From assembly GCA_013289175.1 (NCBI GenBank), contig JABDAN010000002.1, positions 54,682-118,681 on the forward strand: a DNA stretch of 64,000 bases, given 5' to 3'. This DNA comes from Bacteroidota bacterium (lineage in GTDB: Bacteria > Bacteroidota > Bacteroidia > Chitinophagales > Chitinophagaceae). The position numbers and the translations under genes were made by a program. Positions 9,135 to 18,120 of this stretch are shown in pieces. The notes beneath the pieces are model-generated. The model was not told where the DNA came from and ran no database searches. It saw only the letters and a program-made list of their open reading frames with translations. Every line of letters starts with the position of its first letter. Position 1 is the first letter of the stretch.

Positions 9135-10438
9135 CCATTTTTCCAGGCATCTCGATCCTCCGGACTGAATTTCCAGGGAGCAAAATTATTTTCCACATTG
9201 CCAAACATCGTATTCCATTCTGCGGGAGCGTCAGAATCCTCCATCACCAGGGAGCGTCTAAGTTCCAAAATGATTTCCAGCGGACTGATACTCACCGGAC
9301 ACTCCTCCACACAGGCATTGCAGCTGGTGCAGGCCCGCAGTTCCTCTACGCTGATATATCCTTTGAGTAAATATTTTCCGTCGTCTTGGAACGCTCCGTG
9401 GACGCGGACATTTCTTCCAACTTCTTCCAACCGGTCGCGGGTATCCATCATAATCTTTCGGGGAGAAAGTTTTTTTCCCGTAATATTTGCGGGGCAGGCG
9501 GCTGTACAACGCCCACATTCTGTACAGGCATAAGCATCCAGCAGGTTTCGCCAGCTCAGATCCATGACATCCTTGGCACCAAATCTAGCGGGCGCAGCAG
9601 CGTCCGCAGGTGCCTGTTCGGGTTGCATGGCATATAAAACTTCCTGCTGTACGGATTTCATATTCTGCATCTTTCCTTCCGGCCACAACCGCGCATAATA
9701 GGCGTTGGGGAATGCCAGGAGGATATGTAAATGTTTGGAATATGGCAGATAGTTAAGGAAGGCAAAGATTCCTGTAATATGAAGCCACCAACTGGCCCTT
9801 TCCAAAAGCACCAGCTGCGGAGTTGAAAGTCTGTCGAGCAGGGGATGTATCCATTTTGAAATGAGAAAATCCCCGGTAGGATTCAAGGCAAAATGTCCGT
9901 ATTGCCTTTGCTGCAGTAAAGTATCCGATGCATTCAGGGTCAGAAAAAGGGCCATCAGGACGATCTCGGTGATCAGAATATAATTCGCATCGGACCTTGG
10001 CCAGCCGTCCAGGTCATGGCTTATGAATCTGCGCAGTTTAAGAATATTTCTCCTGCATAAAAAAATGACACAGGCAAACAGTACGGCCAGTGCCAGTATC
10101 TCAAAGGCATTGATGAGTAAAAGATAGAGGCTACCCATTGGACTTTCAAAAAGGCGGTGTGTACCCATAATCCCATCCAGAAATATTTCCAGTACTTCAA
10201 GATTGATGATGATAAATCCGGCATAGATGAAAAAATGCAAAACGGCCACCAGCGGATTGCGGAACATCTTTTTCTGGCCGAAGGCCAACAACAGCAGATT
10301 GCGCCACCGGCGCCGGGGCTGATCGGAGAAATCTTCGTCCCTGCCCAGGAGGATATTTTTCCGGATACGAAGGGCATTGCGGCTGAAAAGCCATATGGCA
10401 ATCCCGGAAAGCAAGACAAAACAGATGCGTGACGACAT
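9131..10438 (-). CDS. membrane-anchored 4Fe-4S dicluster electron-transfer protein
   Basis: 435 residues. The N-terminal two thirds contain several membrane helices (first about residues 3-20, then about 65-85, 105-130, 155-175, 210-235). The C-terminal part has two [4Fe-4S] motifs: CTECGRCTAACPA near residue 303 and CTSCNACVEECPV near residue 370. Such proteins relay electrons between a soluble CCG-domain subunit and the quinone pool. The expected soluble partner is encoded about 5 kb upstream (3105-3887) rather than next door. Convergent with the LysE gene. Confidence 0.87.
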   Translation of the reverse strand: MSSRICFVLLSGIAIWLFSRNALRIRKNILLGRDEDFSDQPRRRWRNLLLLAFGQKKMFRNPLVAVLHFFIYAGFIIINLEVLEIFLDGIMGTHRLFESPMGSLYLLLINAFEILALAVLFACVIFLCRRNILKLRRFISHDLDGWPRSDANYILITEIVLMALFLTLNASDTLLQQRQYGHFALNPTGDFLISKWIHPLLDRLSTPQLVLLERASWWLHITGIFAFLNYLPYSKHLHILLAFPNAYYARLWPEGKMQNMKSVQQEVLYAMQPEQAPADAAAPARFGAKDVMDLSWRNLLDAYACTECGRCTAACPANITGKKLSPRKIMMDTRDRLEEVGRNVRVHGAFQDDGKYLLKGYISVEELRACTSCNACVEECPVSISPLEIILELRRSLVMEDSDAPAEWNTMFGNVENNFAPWKFSPEDRDAWKNG

Positions 10439-10469
10439 GATCGGAATTGATGACTGAAGTTATATCAGA

Positions 10470-10500
10470 TTTGCAGAATTTGTGATTTTCTTTACCTTGG
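10470..10500 (+). promoter_or_regulatory. Bacteroidota-type promoter of the phosphoribosyltransferase gene
   Basis: TTTG at 10470-10473, a 19-bp spacer, then TACCTTGG at 10493-10500, close to the TTTG/TAnnTTTG consensus. The ATG starts only 4 bp after the -7 element, so the transcript should have no or almost no 5' leader. Confidence 0.55.
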
Positions 10501-10503
10501 GGC

Positions 10504-10998
10504 ATGGAGAAGAATTATATCCTCAGTCCTGAGGTTGCTGCTAAAAAATTGAAGCGAATGGCCTATGAGATTCTCGAAGATAATTTCGGGGAAACCGGCT
10601 TTGTCCTGGCCGGTATCCGGGAAAGCGGAACGGTGATTGCACAAACCATCCAAAATTTGCTGGTTGAAATTGCCGGATTAAAAACTGAACTCATCACCGT
10701 GAGTTTGGATAAAAAAAATCCTCAGGAAGTCTCGCTCAACCGGCAGACAGACTGTGAGAACAAAGTGATTATTCTCATCGATGATGTTTCCAATAGTGGT
10801 AAAACGCTCTTATATGCCATCAAACCCTTCCTGGATACCCATCCAAAAAAAATTCAGACTCTAGTCCTGGTAGAAAGAAGCCACAACACGTTCCCCGTCA
10901 AACCCGATTATGTCGGCCTGTCTGTTGCCACCACCCTGCAGGAGCATATTTATGTGGAAGTGGAGGGAAGCCGGGTAAAAGGCGCCTGGTTAGAATAA
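10504..10998 (+). CDS. phosphoribosyltransferase family protein (PyrR-like type I PRTase)
   Basis: 164 residues. The PRPP-binding motif is VIILIDDVSNSGKTL near residues 89-102, and the N-terminal YEILEDNFGETGFVLAGIRESG matches the PyrR/purine-PRTase fold. PyrR proteins act as uracil phosphoribosyltransferases and, in Firmicutes, as attenuators of the pyr operon. No pyrimidine genes are nearby, so a regulatory role is not supported by context. It has its own promoter and is followed by a possible terminator before gyrA. Confidence 0.8.
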   Translation: MEKNYILSPEVAAKKLKRMAYEILEDNFGETGFVLAGIRESGTVIAQTIQNLLVEIAGLKTELITVSLDKKNPQEVSLNRQTDCENKVIILIDDVSNSGKTLLYAIKPFLDTHPKKIQTLVLVERSHNTFPVKPDYVGLSVATTLQEHIYVEVEGSRVKGAWLE

Positions 10999-11024
10999 GG
11001 CCTAAAAAACAGGTCTTTTTTCCC
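10999..11024 (+). terminator. weak Rho-independent terminator
   Basis: A five-pair stem, GGCCT with AGGTC (one G-T wobble), encloses AAAAAAC and is followed directly by six Ts. It starts at the base after the PRTase stop codon and lies ahead of the gyrA promoter. Confidence 0.4.
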
Positions 11025-11055
11025 GTTTTTTCAGTCGAAACCCTCCTGATTTCAT

Positions 11056-11063
11056 TACCTTTG
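11056..11063 (+). promoter_or_regulatory. -7 element of the gyrA promoter
   Basis: TACCTTTG is a perfect TAnnTTTG match. A T-run at about 11026-11032 lies at the position of the -33 element. The gyrA ATG is 43 bp downstream. Confidence 0.5.
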
Positions 11064-11106
11064 ATGGCCTTATAAAAGCTTGGGTTTTATAGGATTTAAA
11101 AAAATT

Positions 11107-13659
11107 ATGGAAGAGAACATCATACCGGAGGAAACGCAGGACAACAATCGCATCATTCCCATCAACATCGAAGAACAAATGAAAATGGCTTACATAGATT
11201 ACTCTATGTCGGTCATCGTGAGCAGGGCCCTTCCCGACGTACGGGATGGCTTAAAACCTGTTCACCGCAGAATCCTGTTTGGGATGAATGAATTGGGCAG
11301 CAACAGCAACAAGCCCTTTAAAAAATCAGCCCGTATTGTGGGAGAAGTAATGGGTAAATATCATCCCCATGGGGATGCGGCCATCTATCATACCATGGTT
11401 AGGATGGCGCAGGAATGGAGTATCCGATATATGCTCATCGACAAGCAGGGAAATTTTGGAAGCCAGGACGGCGACGGGCCGGCGGCCATGCGATACACGG
11501 AAGCCAGACTGCACCGCTTGGCAGAAGCCATGCTGGAAGATATCGACAAAGAAACGGTGGATTTTCAACCCAATTTTGACGACTCTCTTACCGAACCCAC
11601 CATCCTTCCTTCCCGCTTTCCTCAGTTGCTCATCAATGGAGCCAGCGGTATTGCGGTGGGTATGGCTACCAACATGCTTCCACACAATCTTTCTGAATCC
11701 ATAGATGGATGCGTGGCTTATATCGACAAGAGGGATATTACCGTAGAGGAGCTTATGCAATATGTGAAAGCCCCGGATTTCCCGACAGGAGGGGTAATAT
11801 TTGGTATGGAAGGCGTGAAAGCGGCTATGCATACCGGTCGCGGACGGGTGGTGTTGAGAGGTAAACTACAGGTAGATACCAAAACCAATGGACGGGAACA
11901 AATCATCGTGACAGAGACCCCTTATCAGGTCAATGTGGATGGGGTTTGTGACCGGATCGGTCAGCTGGTCAATGAAAAGACCATTGATGGCATTACGGGA
12001 GTCAACAATGAATCCAACGAAAAAGAGGGCATCCGGATCGCTATCGATCTTCGCCGGGATGCGGTAGCCAATGTGGTGATAAACCAGCTATACAAACATA
12101 CCGAACTGCAAACCTCCTATGGTATTAATAATGTCGCCCTTGTTAAGGGAAGGCCCCGCACGCTCAATCTGCGGGAAATCATTTCTGAGTTTGTTGAATT
12201 CAGGCATGAAGTTGTCATCCGTCGTGCACAGTTTGAATTAAGGGAAGCGGAGAAAAGAGCGCATATCCTGCAAGGTTATCTGATTGCCCTCGATCACCTG
12301 GATGAAGTGATTTCACTGATCCGATCTTCTTCAACACCGGATCTGGCAAAAGAAAATCTGGTGAATGCCGGTTGGGGACTGAGTGAAATTCAGGCCAAGG
12401 CCATTTTGGAACTCCGCCTTCAGCGCCTTACCGGGATGGAAAGAGATAAGATCAGGCATGAATTTGATGAACTCCAAAAACAGATTGCGGAGCTGCGGGA
12501 TCTATTGGGAGATGAATCAAAAAGATTTGCGCTGATCCGCAAAGAATTGCTTGACATCAAAGAGAAATTTGGAGATGGCCGTCGCACAGAGATTACCTAC
12601 CTCGATGATGAGATGCAGATCAAAGACCTGATTAAGGAGGAAGATGTAGTCATTACCATTTCTCATACCGGATATATCAAGAGAACCTCTGCAACCGAAT
12701 ACCGCCAGCAACGACGGGGAGGCAGGGGCCTGAGCGGGGGAAAGAGTCGTGCCGAAGATTATATTGAGCATTTGTTTGTTGCCAGTTCGCACCACACCCT
12801 TCTTTTCTTTACAGAGAAAGGGCGGTGTTTTTGGTTGAATGTCTATCAGATTCCAGAGGGCGATCGGGTAGGCAAGGGACGCGCAGTGCAAAATCTGATT
12901 CAGATCCCACTGGATGATAAGATAAAAGCGATCATTGATGTCAAGGATCTCAAGGACAATGAATTTTTGAACAGTCACTATATCGTTCTGTGCACCAAGG
13001 GCGGCATTATTAAAAAAACCCAATTGGAAGATTTCAGCCGACCCAGACAAAGTGGTGTCAATGCCATTACGATCCTGGAAAATGATCAGCTGCTTACCGC
13101 CCGTTTGACCGATGGCAACAGCGAGATCATGATGGCCGTAAAATCAGGTCGCGCCATCCGATTCCCAGAAGAAAATGTCCGGCCGACCGGCAGGGGAGCC
13201 ATCGGCGTTAGTGGTATCGAAGTAGACGACAAAATGGATGAGGTGATTGGCATGATATGTGTCAATAAGGACGATAAATCCAAAACCGTTCTGGTAGTCA
13301 GCGAAAACGGTTTTGGCAAACGCACCCTCATCGACGAATACCGCGTGACAAACCGCGGGGGAAAAGGAATCAAAACAATTCAGGTAACGGAAAAAACAGG
13401 AAAGCTGGTCGGGATTTTGGATGTAACAGAGAAGGAAGACCTGATGATAACCTGTAAATCGGGCATTACCATCCGGATGCCTGTAAACGGAATCAGTGAA
13501 CTTGGCCGGGCAACCCAGGGCGTAAAACTGATCCGGCTGGACGAAGGCGATGGAATCGCCGCTATAACTCAACTTGACGAAGAATCAACTATAGTGGAAG
13601 GAAAAGAGGGGGAAGGCCCGGTTTTGGATATATTGCCCCCGGAATCAAGTCCAGAATAA
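11107..13659 (+). CDS. gyrA: DNA gyrase subunit A
   Basis: 850 residues from the ATG at 11107; an upstream in-frame TTG at 11080 is not needed. Type IIA topoisomerase breakage-reunion domain: IPINIEEQMKMAYIDYSMSV opening, RALPDVRDGLKPVHRRIL, and catalytic Tyr130 in AAMRYTEARL (E. coli Tyr122). The C-terminal beta-pinwheel has a GyrA-box form, QQRRGGRGLSGG near residue 540, which separates gyrase from topoisomerase IV ParC. The protein introduces negative supercoils with GyrB. The quinolone-pocket positions equivalent to E. coli Ser83 and Asp87 are Ala91 and His95 here, an unusual pair. gyrB is not in the window. Confidence 0.97.
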   Translation: MEENIIPEETQDNNRIIPINIEEQMKMAYIDYSMSVIVSRALPDVRDGLKPVHRRILFGMNELGSNSNKPFKKSARIVGEVMGKYHPHGDAAIYHTMVRMAQEWSIRYMLIDKQGNFGSQDGDGPAAMRYTEARLHRLAEAMLEDIDKETVDFQPNFDDSLTEPTILPSRFPQLLINGASGIAVGMATNMLPHNLSESIDGCVAYIDKRDITVEELMQYVKAPDFPTGGVIFGMEGVKAAMHTGRGRVVLRGKLQVDTKTNGREQIIVTETPYQVNVDGVCDRIGQLVNEKTIDGITGVNNESNEKEGIRIAIDLRRDAVANVVINQLYKHTELQTSYGINNVALVKGRPRTLNLREIISEFVEFRHEVVIRRAQFELREAEKRAHILQGYLIALDHLDEVISLIRSSSTPDLAKENLVNAGWGLSEIQAKAILELRLQRLTGMERDKIRHEFDELQKQIAELRDLLGDESKRFALIRKELLDIKEKFGDGRRTEITYLDDEMQIKDLIKEEDVVITISHTGYIKRTSATEYRQQRRGGRGLSGGKSRAEDYIEHLFVASSHHTLLFFTEKGRCFWLNVYQIPEGDRVGKGRAVQNLIQIPLDDKIKAIIDVKDLKDNEFLNSHYIVLCTKGGIIKKTQLEDFSRPRQSGVNAITILENDQLLTARLTDGNSEIMMAVKSGRAIRFPEENVRPTGRGAIGVSGIEVDDKMDEVIGMICVNKDDKSKTVLVVSENGFGKRTLIDEYRVTNRGGKGIKTIQVTEKTGKLVGILDVTEKEDLMITCKSGITIRMPVNGISELGRATQGVKLIRLDEGDGIAAITQLDEESTIVEGKEGEGPVLDILPPESSPE

Positions 13660-13690
13660 CGTTATCAGAAAACTTCAAATAAAAAATCTC

Positions 13691-14965
13691 ATGAAACGGA
13701 TGTTGTTAAGCCTTTTAATGACGATTGTCATTTCCGGTTTGTTTGCCCAATCCCTTGACAAGGCGAAAGATTTACTGAAAGCCAATAAAATTCCAGAAGC
13801 CAAAGAAGAAATCGACAAGGTGATGCTGGTTGATAAAAACCAGAAAAATGGAGATTGCTGGTACTTCAAGATGAAGATATATATTGCCGTTGCAGGAAAT
13901 GACCAATTGAAGGCGCAGAATCCGGATGCATTGCTTCAGGCACTGGATGCCCTGAAAAAATATACCCAGTACGACGATAAGAAACAGATTTTACTGATCG
14001 CTGATCAGTATAAGCCCATCAATGAAATTTATTCAGGTTTGTTTGAACTGGGCAGGACCAACTATGGAGCGGAAAAATATAGTGACGCCCTGAATGATTT
14101 CCGGGGGGCCGTGGATGCCATTTCGTTTATGCATAAACAAGGCTGGATCAAACAAGAAATGGATTCTACTTCCATTTTATATGCAGGAATTTCTGCAGAA
14201 AAATCCAACCTACGGGATCAAGCTGTTATCTATTATCAAACCATTGTGGATTCCGGTGTTACCAATATCAGCGGAAACAATATGGAAGAGATCTACAAAT
14301 GGGTAGCCGATTATTATGCCCGAAAAGGAGACAAGGCTACCGAAGCCAAATACCTGGCTATAGGGGAAGCCAAATTTCCAACAGATATGTATTTTGATGA
14401 AATCACGCTGGATGAATTGCGAAAAAATGGTCCCAAGGATTCTCTTTTTGCCAAGTATGAAAGCATCAACAAAATACATCCAGACAGTGCCATTTACTTT
14501 TTCGACTACGGGCTAGAATTATACCAGTATGCCACCGATACCAGCTCAGGTAAAAAAGTAGCCAATTCGGATGCTTTGGTTGCCAAGGCGCAAGAGAAGC
14601 TGCAGGCGAGTCTTAAAATAAATCCCAATTATCCCCAAGCCTACCTGGTGCTGGGACAGATAGCCTATAACCAGGGGGTGGAATTTCAACTGCTTGGAAA
14701 GCCCAGAGGAAATTCCAATCCAGACGAACTTAAAAAGCGTCAGGATTACCGGGCGCAGGCAGCAAAAGATTTCGACCAGGCCATTCCTTATCTTGAAAAA
14801 GTTGACCAGTTGCTGGGAAGTCAAGGTAAGCTCAAAAAAGCCGATCGGGTTTCTTTAAAAGATGCCTATGATATGCTGATCAATATCTATCAGTCCGCTA
14901 AAAAAGATAAGGCGAAGGAAGATGCCTATACGGACAAATACAACAATGTAGATAAGGTCCATTAA
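13691..14965 (+). CDS. exported tetratricopeptide-repeat protein
   Basis: 424 residues with signal peptide MKRMLLSLLMTIVISGLFAQ. The mature part is helix-rich with TPR-like repeats, for example LDKAKDLLKANKIPEAKEEI and KLQASLKINPNYPQAYLVLG, plus KDFDQAIPYLEKV. Proteins of this size and layout are common in Chitinophagaceae and probably act as periplasmic scaffolds. It begins 31 bp after gyrA and could be co-transcribed with it, although no functional link is evident. Confidence 0.75.
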   Translation: MKRMLLSLLMTIVISGLFAQSLDKAKDLLKANKIPEAKEEIDKVMLVDKNQKNGDCWYFKMKIYIAVAGNDQLKAQNPDALLQALDALKKYTQYDDKKQILLIADQYKPINEIYSGLFELGRTNYGAEKYSDALNDFRGAVDAISFMHKQGWIKQEMDSTSILYAGISAEKSNLRDQAVIYYQTIVDSGVTNISGNNMEEIYKWVADYYARKGDKATEAKYLAIGEAKFPTDMYFDEITLDELRKNGPKDSLFAKYESINKIHPDSAIYFFDYGLELYQYATDTSSGKKVANSDALVAKAQEKLQASLKINPNYPQAYLVLGQIAYNQGVEFQLLGKPRGNSNPDELKKRQDYRAQAAKDFDQAIPYLEKVDQLLGSQGKLKKADRVSLKDAYDMLINIYQSAKKDKAKEDAYTDKYNNVDKVH

Positions 14966-15033
14966 TACAAGGGGGGAGGGGTTCGGGATTTGTAAAGAGT
15001 ACCCGAATTCCTTCTTCTTCAATTGCCTGGGAA

Positions 15034-15579
15034 CTACCGGAGGGCGAAATGCACGTTGGCGTTCAGCACAAATACTTTTTGGTTGAAGGAATATGCCGGT
15101 TCTACTCCGACGCCGACCACTTTGGTGACAGTATATACATATCGCAATCCGGCCTGCACATCGAAATAAGACAGGTTCACGATGCCCGGAGCAACAACTG
15201 CATAGAGGTGATTGGTAATCTTGTATTGACCCTTTACATATAGGTTCAGGAACATTTGATCCTGGGAGGAATTCTGGGTTTTGATGTTTCCATTCTGGTT
15301 TTGACCCCATACCATACTGGTACCGATAAAGTAGCTGAATTTTCCTGCGTCCTTTTTCCAGTTTCCGGCTTCAATACCAAATCCCATTCCATGGCCTGTC
15401 TGAAAGGTTTGATAAACGGTGAGGGCGGGAAAGGAAGGCACACAACATTGACTGCAAGCCTGACTCTTTAATTCATTGGCCTGGAAAACACCCAGGATGA
15501 TGAATATCCATACAATGCGTTGTTTTAATTTTTTGGTCAAAAACAATGAAAATTCCCCTTGGATGCTAGACAATATCAT
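15034..15579 (-). CDS. putative outer-membrane beta-barrel protein, Cys-rich mature N-terminus
   Basis: 181 residues. A signal-like segment (KQRIVWIFIILGVFQANELKSQA) is followed by the unusual CSQCC cluster at the presumed mature N-terminus, then alternating amphipathic strands ending in an aromatic or basic C-terminus (NANVHFALR), as in small outer-membrane barrels. The ATG at 15579 leaves about 17 residues before the signal, so the true start may be a little downstream. Family unknown. Cysteines at that place could form disulfides or bind metal. Confidence 0.6.
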   Translation of the reverse strand: MILSSIQGEFSLFLTKKLKQRIVWIFIILGVFQANELKSQACSQCCVPSFPALTVYQTFQTGHGMGFGIEAGNWKKDAGKFSYFIGTSMVWGQNQNGNIKTQNSSQDQMFLNLYVKGQYKITNHLYAVVAPGIVNLSYFDVQAGLRYVYTVTKVVGVGVEPAYSFNQKVFVLNANVHFALR

Positions 15580-15814
15580 AACTGATCAATTTAAAAAGGT
15601 CGTCTAAAGGGGGACGAAGGAAGTCTTTTTGAGGAAAGGATCAGTGGTCCCAAGTCGGGGACAGTAGCATGTTGGAGATCAAAGGATGATGGGGAGAGTT
15701 AAATATACTTCGCGAATTCGGGTTTTGAAAGTCTTTTGCTTTTTTTTTCAAAAATTACTGTAATGGGAAACTGTACTAAATTGGGAAATTCCCCGTTAAA
15801 AGGGTAATTCAGGC

Positions 15815-17014
15815 TTGGAACTAAATAAAACAACTGCATTGCCGCATACGGTACCAGAGAGGCCAAAATCCAAATTCAAATTCAAACCACAAATGTCCGG
15901 CCTGCGCTTTTGTGCGGTGCTTTTTGTGGTGGTTTATCATTTCTCGGACTTTCTCATGGGCCTCAAGAACTGGCACTATGACCTGGGCTCTTTTATCATT
16001 TTCTTTTTTGTACTAAGCAGCTATCTGATTACCCGGATCTTACTGGACGCCAAGGATAAGGCCATCGACCGATCCTTGCCTGTGTGGAAAGTTGCGGTTG
16101 CTTTTCTGACGCGAAGAACCCTTCGGATTTTTCCGGCCTATTACCTGTACCTGTTTATTTTGTTGTTGTTTCCTCTGGAAGGTCAGGACCTGCGGCAGCA
16201 CCCAGCCTATTACTTTGGGTATATGTATAACCTGTGGATGTATAAGACCGGAAGCTGGGGACCCTATGCGGTTCATTTGTGGACGCTGGCCGTGGAGGAA
16301 CAATTCTATATTATTTGGCCCTGGATCATTCTTTTTATTCCGACTAGGTTTCTGCCGAAAGTTTTTGGGCTCATGGTCTTAGCCGGTATCGGTTTCCGGG
16401 TAGTAATTATTACGGTTGCTTTTGAGCCGGACCTTTTCCCCTCGCTGGTACTGATGCCCGCCTGCATAGATACCTTCGCAGCCGGCGCTTTGCTTGCCTA
16501 CCTCCATTATTCAGGCAGGGAAAACAACCGGTGGTTGAAATGGGTTTCTCTGGCGGCGGTCCCTGTGTGGATTTTCCTGATTATAACCCAGCATGCGCAC
16601 CAGCGAAGTTTTTTTGCGTTGGACCGCGTATTTATATCTCTGTTTACCGTTTTGGTCATCGATGTAGCCAACAGGGGTTATACCGGCGTCACCAAGAAAT
16701 TCCTGGAGAACGGGATCGTACAGTACCTATCAAAAATCAGTTACGGGATTTATCTCTATCACCTGATTGCAACCTTATTTTTCTGGAAAACATTTGCCCT
16801 GCTGCAAGGCTGGCTGAGCAAAGAAGGATATGATTTGTCCGGGGCAGGAAAGTGGCTGGCTTCCCCTTATATCAGTTTCTGGATTTACTTTATCATTGCG
16901 GTTGGCTGTGCTACCATCTCCTGGTACTGCCTGGAACAACCGTTCAATAACCTGAAGAAATTATTTGAATATGTCAAGCCCAAAAAAAAGGCGGATGTTC
17001 ATCCGCAGAGTTAG
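15815..17014 (+). CDS. acyltransferase family 3 membrane protein (OafA/YrhL-like)
   Basis: 399 residues if it starts at the TTG at 15815, or 373 from the ATG at 15893; MSGLRFCAVLFVVVYHF at the latter is the canonical family opening. About ten membrane helices are present. Conserved motifs are the Arg/His pair in GLRF...VVYHF and the HLWTLAVEEQFYIIWP signature near residue 158. The family transfers acetyl or other acyl groups to surface carbohydrates. It stands beside a glycosyltransferase and an ABC exporter, so a role in decorating that polysaccharide is likely. Its 3' end contains a terminator for the opposite strand. Confidence 0.88.
   Translation: MELNKTTALPHTVPERPKSKFKFKPQMSGLRFCAVLFVVVYHFSDFLMGLKNWHYDLGSFIIFFFVLSSYLITRILLDAKDKAIDRSLPVWKVAVAFLTRRTLRIFPAYYLYLFILLLFPLEGQDLRQHPAYYFGYMYNLWMYKTGSWGPYAVHLWTLAVEEQFYIIWPWIILFIPTRFLPKVFGLMVLAGIGFRVVIITVAFEPDLFPSLVLMPACIDTFAAGALLAYLHYSGRENNRWLKWVSLAAVPVWIFLIITQHAHQRSFFALDRVFISLFTVLVIDVANRGYTGVTKKFLENGIVQYLSKISYGIYLYHLIATLFFWKTFALLQGWLSKEGYDLSGAGKWLASPYISFWIYFIIAVGCATISWYCLEQPFNNLKKLFEYVKPKKKADVHPQS
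16982..17006 (-). terminator. Rho-independent terminator of the minus-strand polysaccharide cluster
   Basis: GCGGATG at 16991-16997 and CATCCGC at 17000-17006 form a perfect hairpin. On the minus strand it is followed by C and then eight Ts (16989-16982). It lies inside the last codons of the convergent acyltransferase gene, just past the glycosyltransferase stop. Confidence 0.7.
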
Positions 17015-17016
17015 TA

Positions 17017-18072
17017 TTACCGAAAAAAGTTTATAGGCCTGAACCGCCATTTTTTGTTGCGCGGCATCTTGTATCCAATCATGATTTTGAAGTGCATTTT
17101 CAACCAGTAAAGCAGGGTGATGGAATTAAAGTCCATCCCCATCGCGCGTTTTGATTGCATCAGGGCTAAATCTGGTTTTCCATAAACATGATAAATCTTG
17201 TCAGCCGTATAGGCAAAATAATGGGACAGATGTTTTTTAGAATACTGCTTGATTTGTGCTTTTTCTTCCGGGGGTAGATAATTTTGAATGATGTCCACCA
17301 CTTTCATGATATCGGTCATACTTTGACCCGACAAAAAGGAACGGCTGGTGATGTTGTTTTGATGTTCGCGGTATAGTGCGAGTTTTTTCGGGCTGTGTGC
17401 GACAGGGTAGTGTGCAGCTATCCTTACCCACATTTCCCAATCTTCTCCATAATGAACGGCGAAAAATCCACCCAGCTTTTCATATACCGATCTTTTCACT
17501 ACCATTGCCGGGGGTTGTATAAAGGAGGATCGAGCAATATCCAGCAGCCAGTTTTTCAGCAGTCCCGGCTCTTCCAGCAATTCCTTGTTATCATAGAGGG
17601 GTTGGTTATCCTCATCTATAAAGGTGAACCCGGTAAAGGCGGCACCGGCTTCCGGGAACGCCTTAAAAACACGTTCGATTTCTTGATAGAACCCCTTTTT
17701 TACCTGGTCGTCTCCGTGCAAGAGGTGCACGTAATGCCCGGTAGAGCGGTTTAGGCAGGTTTCAAAATTTCGAAGACTTCCCACATTTTCAGGTTGCCGG
17801 TAAAAACCCACTCTTCCCTTACCAATTTTTTTAACCAGGGCTTCCACATCGGTATCGGTGCTAAAATCATCGACCACCTCAATTTGCATCTTTTCTTCAC
17901 CTGGATCTTGTTCTAATACAGACTGGATATTTTTTATCAGATACTGACTGCAGTTATAGGAAGGGATCATCACCGACCACAGCGGTCTTTTTACATGTTC
18001 CGGGACGGGCTTAATTACAGGAGGATGCTCGGGTATACGTTCAGTCATTCGGTAAGCATTCGTTTTATTCAA
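17017..18072 (-). CDS. glycosyltransferase family 2 protein
   Basis: 351 residues. GT-A fold: WSVMIPSYNCSQYLIKNIQSVL at residues 32-53, the acidic EVVDDFSTD near 65, and HLLHGDDQVKKGFYQEIE near 117, where the D-D pair takes the DXD place that binds the metal and the nucleotide sugar. No membrane helix, so it acts at the cytoplasmic face. It shares direction with the ABC transporter genes upstream, but has its own -7 element, so it may be separately expressed. The sugar donor and acceptor are unknown. Confidence 0.9.
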   Translation of the reverse strand: MNKTNAYRMTERIPEHPPVIKPVPEHVKRPLWSVMIPSYNCSQYLIKNIQSVLEQDPGEEKMQIEVVDDFSTDTDVEALVKKIGKGRVGFYRQPENVGSLRNFETCLNRSTGHYVHLLHGDDQVKKGFYQEIERVFKAFPEAGAAFTGFTFIDEDNQPLYDNKELLEEPGLLKNWLLDIARSSFIQPPAMVVKRSVYEKLGGFFAVHYGEDWEMWVRIAAHYPVAHSPKKLALYREHQNNITSRSFLSGQSMTDIMKVVDIIQNYLPPEEKAQIKQYSKKHLSHYFAYTADKIYHVYGKPDLALMQSKRAMGMDFNSITLLYWLKMHFKIMIGYKMPRNKKWRFRPINFFR

Positions 18073-18096
18073 GGATAAGGGAGGTCAATGCTGCTG

Positions 18097-18104
18097 CAAA
18101 GGTA
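18097..18104 (-). promoter_or_regulatory. -7 element upstream of the GT2 gene
   Basis: On the minus strand this reads TACCTTTG, a perfect TAnnTTTG match, 24 bp before the ATG at 18072. No clear TTTG is found at the -33 position. Confidence 0.4.
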
Positions 18105-18120
18105 AAAAATTAAACACAGA

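Noticed and set aside
11107..13659. ParC (topoisomerase IV subunit A)
   Set aside because: The C-terminal domain has a GyrA-box-like QQRRGGRG motif, and the length fits GyrA.
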